This document shows, one piece after another, positions 18,503 through 26,787 of a stretch of 64,000 bases of DNA; positions within the stretch are counted from its first letter, which is position 1; every line of letters starts with the position of its first letter. The notes under the pieces were generated by a model, which saw nothing but the letters and a program-made list of their open reading frames with translations, was not told the origin of the DNA and did no database searches. Position numbers and translations under genes: made by a program. The DNA comes from Pseudomonas sp. B28(2017) (lineage in GTDB: Bacteria > Pseudomonadota > Gammaproteobacteria > Pseudomonadales > Pseudomonadaceae), in NCBI RefSeq assembly GCF_002113025.1, contig NZ_NEJH01000008.1, positions 124,001 to 188,000 on the forward strand, written 5' to 3'.

Positions 18503-18672
18503 GCTTACGGATTTTTTCAGTCACCACTGAACATTGTGGGAGCAATTGTCTTAACCCTGCCATTCGACCGATTCAAGCAACAGACTGAAAGTCAATCCGG
18601 CGTTTTTCCGGGGCCTCTGTGGCACTAATCTGCCGACATCGAATTTTCCTGAATTTCTGTCGGAGCTTTTCC

Positions 18673-19344
18673 ATGATCCTGCATTACATCTACGACCCAT
18701 TGTGCGGTTGGTGCTATGGCGCCAAACCGCTGGTGCAGGCTGCCCAGGCTGTGCTGCCCGTGATTGCCCACGGGGGCGGCATGATGACGGGTGCCAATCG
18801 GCAAAAAGTTTCGCCACAACTGCGCAGTTACGTCATGCCCCATGACCGGCGCATTGCCGAATACAGCGGGCAGCCGTTCGGTGAGGCTTATTTCGAAGGT
18901 TTGCTGCGTGATCACACTGCAGTGTTCGACTCGGCTCCACCTATCGCTGCGGTGCTGGCTGCCGAGCAGATGGGAGGTCGTGGGCTGGAGTTGTTGGGGC
19001 GCTTGCAAAGTGCTCACTACGTGGAGGGGCGCCGCATCGCCGACGAATCGGTACTGTTTGAGCTGGCCCACGGCATGGGGCTGGACCGTCAAGCCTTCGA
19101 AATAGCCTTCAGGGAGGCCGACACCGAAGGCCATATCCGGAACAGCCGGGCTTTCCTGGCCAAGGTGGGCGGGCAGGGTTTTCCGACCCTGGTGCTTGAG
19201 GACAATGACCAATTCACCCTGATCGATATCGGGCCATGGCTGGGCAAACCCCAGGCATTTGCGCAGTGGCTGAGTCAGTCGCTGCCCGATCAGAGGGCAT
19301 CCAGTTCCGTAGCAGCCTGTGGCCTTGAAGGTTGCACCGATTGA
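18673..19344 (+). CDS. DsbA-family thioredoxin-fold protein (cytoplasmic)
   Basis: 223 residues, starting MILHYIYDPLCGWCYGA at 18673 with CGGAG upstream. The CGWC active site is at residues 11-14, inside the first beta strand/helix as in the FrnE/DsbA-like group. No signal peptide is present. The helical insert and the C-terminal cis-Pro region (GGQGFPTLVLEDN) complete the thioredoxin-like fold. Family members are thiol oxidoreductases or isomerases acting in the cytoplasm. The C-terminus has one more Cys pair (CGLEGC). A strong terminator follows, so the gene is separate from oprD. Confidence 0.82.
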   Translation: MILHYIYDPLCGWCYGAKPLVQAAQAVLPVIAHGGGMMTGANRQKVSPQLRSYVMPHDRRIAEYSGQPFGEAYFEGLLRDHTAVFDSAPPIAAVLAAEQMGGRGLELLGRLQSAHYVEGRRIADESVLFELAHGMGLDRQAFEIAFREADTEGHIRNSRAFLAKVGGQGFPTLVLEDNDQFTLIDIGPWLGKPQAFAQWLSQSLPDQRASSSVAACGLEGCTD

Positions 19345-19481
19345 ATATTCCTGCCACGTAAAGCAATTTCTTAGACGTTTTATGCCTATTTGTAGAAGAT
19401 TCACGAAATTGACACATCATTGAGGGCGCGGCTACGATTCGGCCCAACGCCTGTGGCCGACCGCCACGACTCAAAAACAAT

Positions 19482-19520
19482 AAAAGGCCCGCCGCGAGAA
19501 ATCGTGGGCGGGCCTTTTTG
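19482..19520 (+). terminator. Rho-independent terminator before the OprD gene
   Basis: AAAAGGCCCGCC and GGGCGGGCCTTTTT arms around an 11-nt loop. Confidence 0.87.
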
Positions 19521-19604
19521 TTTTCGCATTGAAACAAGAGCGCGATAGCGCCGTTTCGACCGTTCGACACAGCGCGTATCAACCGAATCAAGGAAAAAAA
19601 CAAA

Positions 19605-20891
19605 ATGTTGAACAAGCGAATCAGTCTGATCGCTCTGGGGATGTTGAGCGCTACACAGGCCATGGCGAACGACCAGGCCGAATCCAAGGGTTTTGTTGAA
19701 GACAGCAGCCTCAAAGTGTTGCTGCGCAACGCCTACATCAACCGTGACTTCAAAGACGGCAACCCGGATAAATCCGAGTGGGGCCAAGCGGCCATCGGCA
19801 CGTTCTCGTCCGGCTTCACCCAAGGCACCGTGGGTGTGGGGGTGGACGCTTTCGGGCTGTACGCACTGAACCTGGAACGCAGCGAAGACCGTAGCGGCGC
19901 GCAAGGCATCGATTTTTTCAAAAAGGGCGACAGCGGCCAGCCGGCTGACGACCTGTCCAAGGGCGGCGCGGCGATCAAGTTCCGCCTGTCCAGCACCACC
20001 CTGACCTACGGCGACCAGATGCCGGCCCTGCCGGTGCTGAACTACGACAACTCGCGCCTGCTGCCGGAAAGCTACACCGGTACCTTGATCACCTCCAGGG
20101 AAATCAAAGGCCTGCAACTGGACGCCGGGCGCTTCACCGCCGAATCGCGCAAAAGTGCTGAAGGTCGTGACAGCGGTGGCTTGAAGTCGATCAACGTATT
20201 GGGCGGTAGCTACCAGTTCACCGAGCAATTCAAGGCCGCGCTGTACGCTTCCGACGTCGAAGACGTGCTGAAGAAACAATACGTGAACGCCAACTACGTA
20301 TTCCCGATCGACAAGGATCAGTCCCTGACCCTGGACTTCAACGGCTACCGCACCAAGCTGGAAGATTCCTACGTTCGGGACAACGGTATCACCGGCGACG
20401 ACAACAAGATCTGGAGCCTGGCCGCCACCTTCATCACCGGCCCGCACTCGTTCACCCTCGCGCATCAGCGCAGCACCGGCGACAGCAACCTGGGTTACGC
20501 CTATGGCGGCTACCAGAAAGATCAAGGCCGCATCGGCGACGGTGGCAACACCATCTACCTGGCGAACTCCTACTGGTCCGACTTCAATGCAGAAGACGAA
20601 CGCAGCTGGCAAGTCGGCTACGGCCTGGACTTCAGCACCTTCGGTGTACCGGGCCTGAGCTACAACGTGGCCTACGTGCGCGGTGACAACATCACCACCT
20701 CCACCAGCGAAGGCGGCACCGAGCGCGAAATCTTCAACCAGATCAAATACGTCGTACAAAGTGGCCCGGCCAAAGACCTCAGCGTGAAACTGCGCAGCTC
20801 GGTCCTGCGCGTATCGCAGAAGTCGAGCGAGTACAACGTCAGCGGCAACGAAGTGCGTGTGTTTGTGGACTACCCGATCAACATCTTCTGA
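19605..20891 (+). CDS. OprD-family outer-membrane porin
   Basis: 428 residues. The signal peptide MLNKRISLIALGMLSATQ is cut after AMA. The mature N-terminus FVEDSSLKVLLRNAYINRDF and GWGQAAIGTFSSGFTQG-like segments are typical of the 18-strand OprD/OpdK porins (COG OprD, about 420 aa). It ends in F (...YPINIF), the C-terminal aromatic signal for BAM assembly. These porins pass basic amino acids, peptides or aromatic acids. The substrate cannot be named from sequence, and no dedicated transporter is adjacent. An A-rich region with AAGGAAAAAAAC serves as ribosome site. Confidence 0.92.
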   Translation: MLNKRISLIALGMLSATQAMANDQAESKGFVEDSSLKVLLRNAYINRDFKDGNPDKSEWGQAAIGTFSSGFTQGTVGVGVDAFGLYALNLERSEDRSGAQGIDFFKKGDSGQPADDLSKGGAAIKFRLSSTTLTYGDQMPALPVLNYDNSRLLPESYTGTLITSREIKGLQLDAGRFTAESRKSAEGRDSGGLKSINVLGGSYQFTEQFKAALYASDVEDVLKKQYVNANYVFPIDKDQSLTLDFNGYRTKLEDSYVRDNGITGDDNKIWSLAATFITGPHSFTLAHQRSTGDSNLGYAYGGYQKDQGRIGDGGNTIYLANSYWSDFNAEDERSWQVGYGLDFSTFGVPGLSYNVAYVRGDNITTSTSEGGTEREIFNQIKYVVQSGPAKDLSVKLRSSVLRVSQKSSEYNVSGNEVRVFVDYPINIF

Positions 20892-20933
20892 TGATCGGTT
20901 GCGGTATCGAGGCCTGATCAAAGGCTGAGAAAG

Positions 20934-20963
20934 AAAAAGCCCCGACTGGTTCGGGGCTTTTTT
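20934..20963 (+). terminator. Rho-independent terminator after the OprD gene
   Basis: AAAAAGCCCCGA, loop CTGGT, TCGGGGCTTTTTT. Confidence 0.88.
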
Positions 20964-21095
20964 CATTGCGCAATCATTACACCACGTAACGAATGTAGTT
21001 CCCGCCCCCACCTTTATCCCTTCCAGCAAACTCCATAAATTGAGCTCCAACGCCTCTCCCATCATCCCGACGGGAAGGTCACTGGAGTTTCCCTC

Positions 21096-21317
21096 ATGCC
21101 TTTCGTATCTGTACGTATCACCCGCGATGGCGTTACCACTGAGCAGAAAGCTCAGGTGATTGCCGAGATCACTGAAACACTGGAACGCGTCCTCAACAAA
21201 CGCCCTGACCTGACCCACATCGTGATCGAGGAAGTCGACACCGATAACTGGGGTTACGCCGGAATCACCACCACCCAGTACCGCAAGCAACTGGCCGAGG
21301 CGGAGGGGCAGTCATGA
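21096..21317 (+). CDS. 4-oxalocrotonate tautomerase-family protein
   Basis: 73 residues. Catalytic Pro is residue 2 once the initiator Met is removed (MPFVSVRITRDGVTTEQKAQ). The fold is the beta-alpha-beta tautomerase unit, close to the E. coli PptA group. It overlaps the next gene in an ATGA (21314-21317), giving translational coupling with the FrnE-like protein and probably the SDR. Substrate unknown. Confidence 0.88.
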   Translation: MPFVSVRITRDGVTTEQKAQVIAEITETLERVLNKRPDLTHIVIEEVDTDNWGYAGITTTQYRKQLAEAEGQS

Positions 21318-21970
21318 CGTCGCCCGTCACCATCGATTTCATCTCCGATGTGGTGTGCCCCTGGTGCGCACTGGGGGCGACGGCGCTGGAGCAAGCGATC
21401 GAGAACGTGGCCGGGGAAATCTCGGTCGAGCTGACCTACAAGCCGTTCGAGTTGAACCCGGATATGCCGGCCGAAGGTGAGCAAGCGGTCGAGCACTTGA
21501 TGCGCAAGTACGGGAGAACAGCCGCCGACGTCGCCGCCGGCAAGGCCATGCAGATCGCTCGCGGCGAGGCCATCGGCTTCAAGTTCGATCTGGAGAAGCG
21601 CACGCACTTCTACAACACCTTCGATGCACACCGATTGTTGATGTGGGCGTTGCAGGAAGGGCGGCAGGTCGAGCTGAAGAAGGTGCTGCTACAGGCTTAC
21701 TTCAGCGAAGGCCAGAACCCGAGTGATCAGTCGACGCTGGTGCGTCTGGCGACTGAAGCAGGGCTGGATGGGGCAAGGGCACAAGAGGTGCTGGCGTCCG
21801 GCGCTTTCGCAGAAGAGGTGCGAGAACTTGAAGCGTACTACCGGCAGCGCGGCATCAATTCGGTCCCGGCCATGGTGCTGAACGGTCGCCACCTGGTGTC
21901 CGGTTCGCAATCGGTCGAGTACTACGAACAGATGTTGCGACAGATGGCCAAGGCACCGGCCGAAGCCTGA
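21314..21970 (+). CDS. FrnE-type DsbA-family oxidoreductase
   Basis: 218 residues. ISDVVCPWCALGATALEQAI gives the CPWC motif at about residues 14-17. NRHLVSGSQSVEYYEQMLRQ-like C-terminus and INSVPAMVLNGRHLVSGSQ (cis-Pro) match the FrnE/2-hydroxychromene-isomerase-like DsbA group. No signal peptide, so it is cytoplasmic. FrnE homologues act as disulfide isomerases (Deinococcus) or in polyketide chemistry. It is the middle gene of a coupled tautomerase-FrnE-SDR run. Confidence 0.87.
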   Translation: MTSPVTIDFISDVVCPWCALGATALEQAIENVAGEISVELTYKPFELNPDMPAEGEQAVEHLMRKYGRTAADVAAGKAMQIARGEAIGFKFDLEKRTHFYNTFDAHRLLMWALQEGRQVELKKVLLQAYFSEGQNPSDQSTLVRLATEAGLDGARAQEVLASGAFAEEVRELEAYYRQRGINSVPAMVLNGRHLVSGSQSVEYYEQMLRQMAKAPAEA

Positions 21971-22013
21971 TTACAGATTTTTACCCCACTTTTAATTGTC
22001 AGAGGTCTTCATC

Positions 22014-22724
22014 ATGAGCATTTCGAAAAAAGTCATCGTAATCACCGGCGCATCCCAGGGTCTTGGCGACGGTATGGTCAAAGCCTTTCGTGAACTCGGC
22101 TACCGCATCGTCGCCACTTCGCGCTCGATCAAGCCGTCCACCGATCCGGATATTCTCACCGTGGCCGGCGATATCGGCGAACCGGAAACTGCCCGGCGCG
22201 TCATCCGTGAAGCGATGTCCCGTTTCGGTCGCATCGATACCCTGGTCAACAACGCCGGGATCTTCATCGCCAAGCCGTTCACCGCGTACACCGCGGAAGA
22301 CTACGCCAATGTGCTGTCGGTGAACGTCAATGGCTTCTTCTACATCACCCAGCTCGCCATCGTCGAAATGGAAAAACAGGGCAGCGGCCACGTCGTCAAC
22401 ATCACCACCAGCCTGGTGGACCATGCCATCGACGGCGTGCCATCGGTATTGGCATCGCTGACCAAGGGCGGCCTCAACGCGGCAACCAAATCCCTGGCCA
22501 TCGAATACGCCAAGCGCGGGATCCGGGTGAACGCGGTCAGCCCGGGCATCATCAAGACCCCGATGCACGGCGAAGAAACCCATGCCGCACTGGGCAACCT
22601 GCACCCGGTCGGGCACATGGGCGAGATCGATGATATTGCGCAAGCGGTCGTGTACCTGGACGGCGCCAAGTTCGTCACTGGCGAAATCCTGCACGTGGAC
22701 GGTGGTCAGAGCGCGGGGCACTAA
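22014..22724 (+). CDS. Short-chain dehydrogenase/reductase lacking the catalytic Tyr
   Basis: 236 residues, start at 22014 with AGAGG upstream. The Rossmann motif TGASQGLGDG lies at 11-20 and NNAGIF at 79-84. Ser133 and Lys151 fit the SDR active site, but the usual YxxxK reads Ala147-Ser-Leu-Thr-Lys151, so the general-acid Tyr is absent. The rest (RGIRVNAVSPGIIKTPM, GEILHVDGG) is classical. Either another residue does the proton relay or the protein is a divergent or inactive SDR. It ends the three-gene run and is followed by a strong terminator. Confidence 0.87.
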   Translation: MSISKKVIVITGASQGLGDGMVKAFRELGYRIVATSRSIKPSTDPDILTVAGDIGEPETARRVIREAMSRFGRIDTLVNNAGIFIAKPFTAYTAEDYANVLSVNVNGFFYITQLAIVEMEKQGSGHVVNITTSLVDHAIDGVPSVLASLTKGGLNAATKSLAIEYAKRGIRVNAVSPGIIKTPMHGEETHAALGNLHPVGHMGEIDDIAQAVVYLDGAKFVTGEILHVDGGQSAGH

Positions 22725-22751
22725 AAGCGCTTTTCCAAACCTCCGGAAACG

Positions 22752-22783
22752 ACAAAGCCCTCGTATTGCTACGAGGGCTTTGT
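22752..22783 (+). terminator. Rho-independent terminator after the SDR gene
   Basis: Perfect 14-bp arms ACAAAGCCCTCGTA / TACGAGGGCTTTGT with loop TTGC. Confidence 0.88.
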
Positions 22784-23104
22784 TTTGTGGCTCTAAGAGT
22801 CGAATCGCGAGCCACTGGAGGAAATCTGTGGTTTTCCACAGACAGTTGGGTGGGCTTTGGATTTTTTAAGTGAGGTCTATCCAAGCAGGGCGGCTTTGCA
22901 GCTCTGCTTGGATAGATACGCGTGGCCCCGAGATGTTGAGGGTGTACGCCTACTCTGTTGCTTCGTGTGCGCCGTCGGATCAACCCCGAAAAGGATTCAG
23001 ACCTGTCAGCTCTTGCTGGTAACGAATCGATTTGAGTACCGGCAATCTCCACGTCAGCCATAGCAGCCAGTCGGCATAACAGTTTTCAACCAATCGCCGG
23101 AACA
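22784..23104. other. Non-coding interval with an isolated hairpin
   Basis: No gene is supported here. It contains a perfect 13-bp inverted repeat TCTATCCAAGCAG (22876-22888) and its complement (22904-22916) with a 15-nt loop and no T-tract, so it is not a terminator. The remainder is unremarkable and holds the promoter region of the LysR gene. Confidence 0.6.
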
Positions 23105-24136
23105 ATGTGGCTGCTTCACCCAACCTCTTCTCGTATCATCAGCGCCTTCGCATCTGGAACGAACTGTGTGAAATCGCCAAATGGAAAAGCTCCGGCTGCC
23201 CCTGACGGGACGAAGTGGGACGTAGGCGAGGCTGTCAATCAGCTCTCGTGGGACGACTTGCGCATCATCAAGACGCTCAGTGATTGCGGCAATCGTTCGG
23301 CTACGGCCAAGAAGCTTGGCATCAATGTATCCACCGTTTCGCGCCGAGTTGCTCAAGTTGAGCGAACGCTCGGCATCGCGCTGTTCGATCATCGCAAATC
23401 AGGGTATCTGCTCACCGCCGAGGGTGCTGAGTTGCGAGCACTCGCCGAGCGAGTGGAGCTGGATATCGTCAGCGTCACGCGGCGTGTTTCACGTTCAGGC
23501 CAAGGCCCCCTCGGGAAACTTCGAATTACCACCAGCGACTCGCTGCTGCTGTACTTCTTAACCCCCATCATCGCGGACTTCAAGGCCCTGAACGAGGGGA
23601 TCACCATCGAGGTGCTGGTGGGCAATGAAACCCTTAGCCTCGCCCGGGATGAATCGGATATCGCGATTCGAGCGACGAGAAAACCTGCAGAAAGCCTGGT
23701 GGGCCGTAAACTGGCGAACATTGCCTGGGCACCTTACTGCTGCGCCAAGCAGATGACTGCCTTGCCCCTTTTCGAAGAGGGCCAGGCATGGGTGTCATAC
23801 TCCTCAGCGCTCTGCGGTTTGAAGGCGACAAGCTATGTCGAAAGCAGAGTCGCTGCTGAGCGCATAGCGTACCGCACCGATTCTGTTGCAGCAGCAAGCG
23901 CTGCAATCGCGGCGGGTCTGGGATTTGGATTCCTTCCCTGCATGTTGGGCGACATAACCCCAGGGTTGGTACGCGCCGGTCCGGTGGTGCCAGAGCTTCA
24001 GGATGAGTTGTGGCTGCTGACTCACCAGGACATTCGAAAATCGTGGCGAGTCAAAGCATTCATGACCTTCTGCGCCGCCGCCGTGGCCAGTCAAAAGCCC
24101 TTGGTCGAGGGGCAATTGATACTCCCGGTCACCTAG
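23105..24136 (+). CDS. LysR-family regulator with N-terminal extension
   Basis: 343 residues if read from ATG 23105; a GTG at 23168 would give 322. About 45 poorly conserved residues precede the helix-turn-helix (WDDLRIIKTLSDCGNRSATA, INVSTVSRRVAQVERTLG). The effector domain follows (RITTSDSLLLYFLTPIIADF, IAAGLGFGFLPCMLGD). The gene is convergent with the RidA-like gene and near the YcaC-like hydrolase, which it may regulate. Neither start has a strong ribosome site, so the start is unsure. Confidence 0.83.
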   Translation: MWLLHPTSSRIISAFASGTNCVKSPNGKAPAAPDGTKWDVGEAVNQLSWDDLRIIKTLSDCGNRSATAKKLGINVSTVSRRVAQVERTLGIALFDHRKSGYLLTAEGAELRALAERVELDIVSVTRRVSRSGQGPLGKLRITTSDSLLLYFLTPIIADFKALNEGITIEVLVGNETLSLARDESDIAIRATRKPAESLVGRKLANIAWAPYCCAKQMTALPLFEEGQAWVSYSSALCGLKATSYVESRVAAERIAYRTDSVAAASAAIAAGLGFGFLPCMLGDITPGLVRAGPVVPELQDELWLLTHQDIRKSWRVKAFMTFCAAAVASQKPLVEGQLILPVT

Positions 24137-24156
24137 ATCGAAACCGGGAGTGCAGC

Positions 24157-24618
24157 TCAGATGTCTCGGGCGCCAATCACGGCCTTGCACACGATCTCAA
24201 TCAACTGCGGACGCTGGGCAAGTCTCGACACCCCAATGATATTGCTCGCGCACTGAGGCCGCTCAGTGCCATAGGCCGCCTTGCGCACTTTGCCAACCAC
24301 TGCGAACGCAGCGTCCATGTCCAGCACATAAAGCGTTTCCTCGACAACATCCTGCAGCGTTGCGCCATACAGCGCGAGCAGCTTCGAAATGTTGTCGTAA
24401 GAGACCCGCATCTGCTCTCCCATCGAAGAGAAATCACTGGGCTTACCGTCGGCGTTCAGCGGCGCCGGGGCTATCAGATTACCTGCCTCATCATGGTTGA
24501 ATTGACCTGATACATAGATCTCGTTTCCTACCCGTCGTGCCTGCGGATAGCCGTAGGCCTCCTCCCAGGAAACGCCCCAGTAGGCGGTCTGCTTGTTGAA
24601 CGGTTGTGAAGCTGCCAT
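24157..24618 (-). CDS. RidA/YjgF family protein
   Basis: 153 residues starting at 24618, with AGGAGAATGCA ahead; the frame also opens at a GTG at 24633. RidA family proteins deaminate reactive enamine/imine intermediates or have specialised roles such as RutC. Seen: SWEEAYGYPQARRVGNEIYV, YVSGQFNHDEAGN and SNIIGVSRLAQRPQLIEI. The canonical RidA active-site Arg cannot be assigned with confidence. It is divergent from the isochorismatase-like gene, a pairing that recalls RutB/RutC. Confidence 0.85.
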   Translation of the reverse strand: MAASQPFNKQTAYWGVSWEEAYGYPQARRVGNEIYVSGQFNHDEAGNLIAPAPLNADGKPSDFSSMGEQMRVSYDNISKLLALYGATLQDVVEETLYVLDMDAAFAVVGKVRKAAYGTERPQCASNIIGVSRLAQRPQLIEIVCKAVIGARDI

Positions 24619-24877
24619 TGCATTCTCCTGCACATGACGGACCGGCTTGATCCGAATGGGTGGGCGAATGCTAGCAGCGCGATCGCGTATTCAATGGCTC
24701 AAAAATGAGCCGGCAGGAGCGCAAAAATGCGCCACCGACAGGCGCGATGTTTCGTTATCTTTTGCTCGTCCTCAAGCAACGACGCTGAGGGGGGCACTCG
24801 TGGCTACGGTAATGCCTGCAAGGTGCGGGACCCGAGACTGGTGCGATTGAACATCATCAAGCCGAAAGGAAACAAAA

Positions 24878-25564
24878 ATGAACAATCCTAAAACTGAAGT
24901 CCTGACTCCGCTTAATAGCCAGCTGATCTTCATCGATCAGCAGCCACAGATGGCCTTCGGCGTTCAGAGCATTGACCGGCAAACGCTGAAAAACAATACC
25001 GTTGCCTTGGCCAAGGCAGCGAAGATTTTTAATGTCCCCACCACCTTCACCACGGTTGAGACAGAAAGCTTCTCAGGTCACACCTACCCCGAGCTACTCG
25101 CTGTGTTCCCGGACGCCCCGCTGCTGGAGCGCACCTCCATGAACTCCTGGGATGATCAGAAGGTACGCGACGCACTCAAGAGAAATGGTCGCAACAAGAT
25201 CATCGTCTCCGGCTTGTGGACCGAGGTATGCAATGCCACCTTCGCCCTGTCGGCAATGAACGATGCCGGCTATGAAATCTATATGGTTGCAGACGCCTCC
25301 GGCGGCACCACCAAAGAAGCCCACGATTACGCCATGCAGCGCATGATCCAGGCCGGCGTGGTACCGGTGACCTGGCAGCAGGTGCTGCTGGAATGGCAAC
25401 GGGACTGGAAGAACCGCGACACCTACGACGCCGTAATGGAACTGGTAAAGGAACATTCTGGTGCATATGGCATGGGCGTCGACTACGCCTACACCATGGT
25501 GCACAAGGCGCCTGAACGCGTTCAGCATGGCCCCACCCTGGCGCCTGTCGCTGCATCTGTCTGA
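24878..25564 (+). CDS. YcaC-like cysteine hydrolase, isochorismatase family
   Basis: 228 residues. Asp20 (LIFIDQQPQM) and Cys118 (VSGLWTEVCNATFAL) are the nucleophile/base pair of the isochorismatase-like hydrolases, at the positions seen in E. coli YcaC. The C-terminus (VPVTWQQVLLEWQRDWKN) is also YcaC-like, so this is probably an amidase-type hydrolase, not true isochorismatase. Ribosome site AAAGGAAACAAAA. It lies next to RidA (divergent) and upstream of the small AraC gene. Substrate unknown. Confidence 0.86.
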   Translation: MNNPKTEVLTPLNSQLIFIDQQPQMAFGVQSIDRQTLKNNTVALAKAAKIFNVPTTFTTVETESFSGHTYPELLAVFPDAPLLERTSMNSWDDQKVRDALKRNGRNKIIVSGLWTEVCNATFALSAMNDAGYEIYMVADASGGTTKEAHDYAMQRMIQAGVVPVTWQQVLLEWQRDWKNRDTYDAVMELVKEHSGAYGMGVDYAYTMVHKAPERVQHGPTLAPVAASV

Positions 25565-25722
25565 ACCATCGCCAGCCCCTGCCCTGGGGGCTGTTCACAG
25601 ACTTGCGAAGGGTGCGCGGTCGACTGAACCGAGTCAACGAGCCTGGCCTGGAACCTCTGGGGATTTCCAATGCCCAGCGCTGTTCGAGTCAGGCGCTCGC
25701 ATCCTGTTACCTGGATTAATGG

Positions 25723-26130
25723 ATGTGTATGAACAAGGACAAATCTACCGTGCTGGCGACTCTCACACTGGCTTCGACAGGGCAGCTCAAATCCTGGCAG
25801 ATAAGAACTGCCAAACAACTGATGCTGGACAGGCTGGATACCGGCATCTCAGTGACTGAACTAGCCGAAGCTTGCGCATTGTCGCGTAGTCACTTCTCAC
25901 GCAGGTTCAAGGAAAGCACCCGGATGTCCCCGCAGCGATGGCTGCGTGAACAGCGGGTCATGAAAAGCAGAGAGTTATTGAAGGCTTCCACGATGTTGCT
26001 CACAGAGATCGCGCTGGAATGCGGCTTCAGCGATCAATCTCACTTCTGCCGTACATTCGTGAAGGCTGAAGGCATGACACCGAAGGCTTGGCAGCAACAA
26101 GCAATCTGCCCGATTCCGGTCGTTGCTTGA
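25723..26130 (+). CDS. Small AraC-family regulator (DNA-binding domain only)
   Basis: 135 residues, essentially two helix-turn-helix motifs: SVTELAEACALSRSHFSRRF and LTEIALECGFSDQSHFCRTF. The effector domain of full-length AraC proteins is absent, as in SoxS/MarA/Rob-type activators, so control by its level is likely. ATGs at 25723 and 25729 are both possible. It is flanked by the YcaC-like hydrolase and ohr on the same strand, and could be the activator of this stress-type cluster (inference). Confidence 0.85.
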   Translation: MCMNKDKSTVLATLTLASTGQLKSWQIRTAKQLMLDRLDTGISVTELAEACALSRSHFSRRFKESTRMSPQRWLREQRVMKSRELLKASTMLLTEIALECGFSDQSHFCRTFVKAEGMTPKAWQQQAICPIPVVA

Positions 26131-26231
26131 GACGGTAAGGCATCATCAACGCGCGGGCGAGCCCAAGCGGACTGAGGTGTAACCCCCTTGAAAATCAATT
26201 TGTTACAGCTACAGACGATTTTTTAAAAAAC

Positions 26232-26282
26232 TTGCGCGCCAAATTATTGAGCGAAAACTTATTGTGCATTGTTAGCGCGCAA
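26232..26282. promoter_or_regulatory. Inverted repeat in the ohr promoter region
   Basis: TTGCGCGC (26232-26239) and GCGCGCAA (26275-26282) are inverted 8-bp arms, 35 bp apart, in an otherwise AT-rich stretch 54 bp before the ohr ATG. No OhrR gene is adjacent. It is a candidate operator only. Confidence 0.35.
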
Positions 26283-26335
26283 ACATTTAAAGCGCTAGCA
26301 GAGTGCTCCGAAGACATTCAAAAGTGAGGAAAGCC

Positions 26336-26755
26336 ATGAAAGTTCTCTACACCGCAGTCGCAACCGCAACCGGTGGTCGTGATGGCCGAGCCATCTCCAG
26401 CGACAACAACCTCGACGTGAAACTGGCCACTCCGAAGGAATTGGGTGGTGCCGGTGGTGATGCCACCAACCCTGAGCAACTGTTCGCCGCTGGTTACTCG
26501 GCCTGCTTCATCGGTGCACTGAAGTTCGTCGCCAGCCAGAGCAAACGCAGCATTCCAGCCGACGCCTCGATCACTGCGCGGGTCGGCATTGGCCAGATCC
26601 CAGGCGGCTTTGGCCTGGATATCGACCTGAACATCAACCTGCCAGGCCTGGAGCAAGCCGATGCACAAGCGTTGGTGGAGGCGGCCCACCAAGTGTGCCC
26701 GTACTCCAACGCAACCCGTGGCAACGTCGATGTCCGTCTGCACGTCACCGTCTAA
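26336..26755 (+). CDS. ohr: Organic hydroperoxide resistance protein (Ohr)
   Basis: 139 residues with GAGGAAAGCC before ATG 26336. Ohr reduces organic hydroperoxides by a Cys thiol and lipoyl recycling. Cys57 (AAGYSACFIGAL, peroxidatic) and Cys121 (HQVCPYSNATRGN, resolving) match the Ohr pattern. The opening VLYTAVATATGGRDG is an Ohr rather than OsmC signature. The adjacent MarR-type OhrR usual in other bacteria is absent; a small AraC gene lies upstream instead. Confidence 0.93.
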   Translation: MKVLYTAVATATGGRDGRAISSDNNLDVKLATPKELGGAGGDATNPEQLFAAGYSACFIGALKFVASQSKRSIPADASITARVGIGQIPGGFGLDIDLNINLPGLEQADAQALVEAAHQVCPYSNATRGNVDVRLHVTV

Positions 26756-26787
26756 CTTCCCGCCTCACCAGAAACAGGAGATATGAA

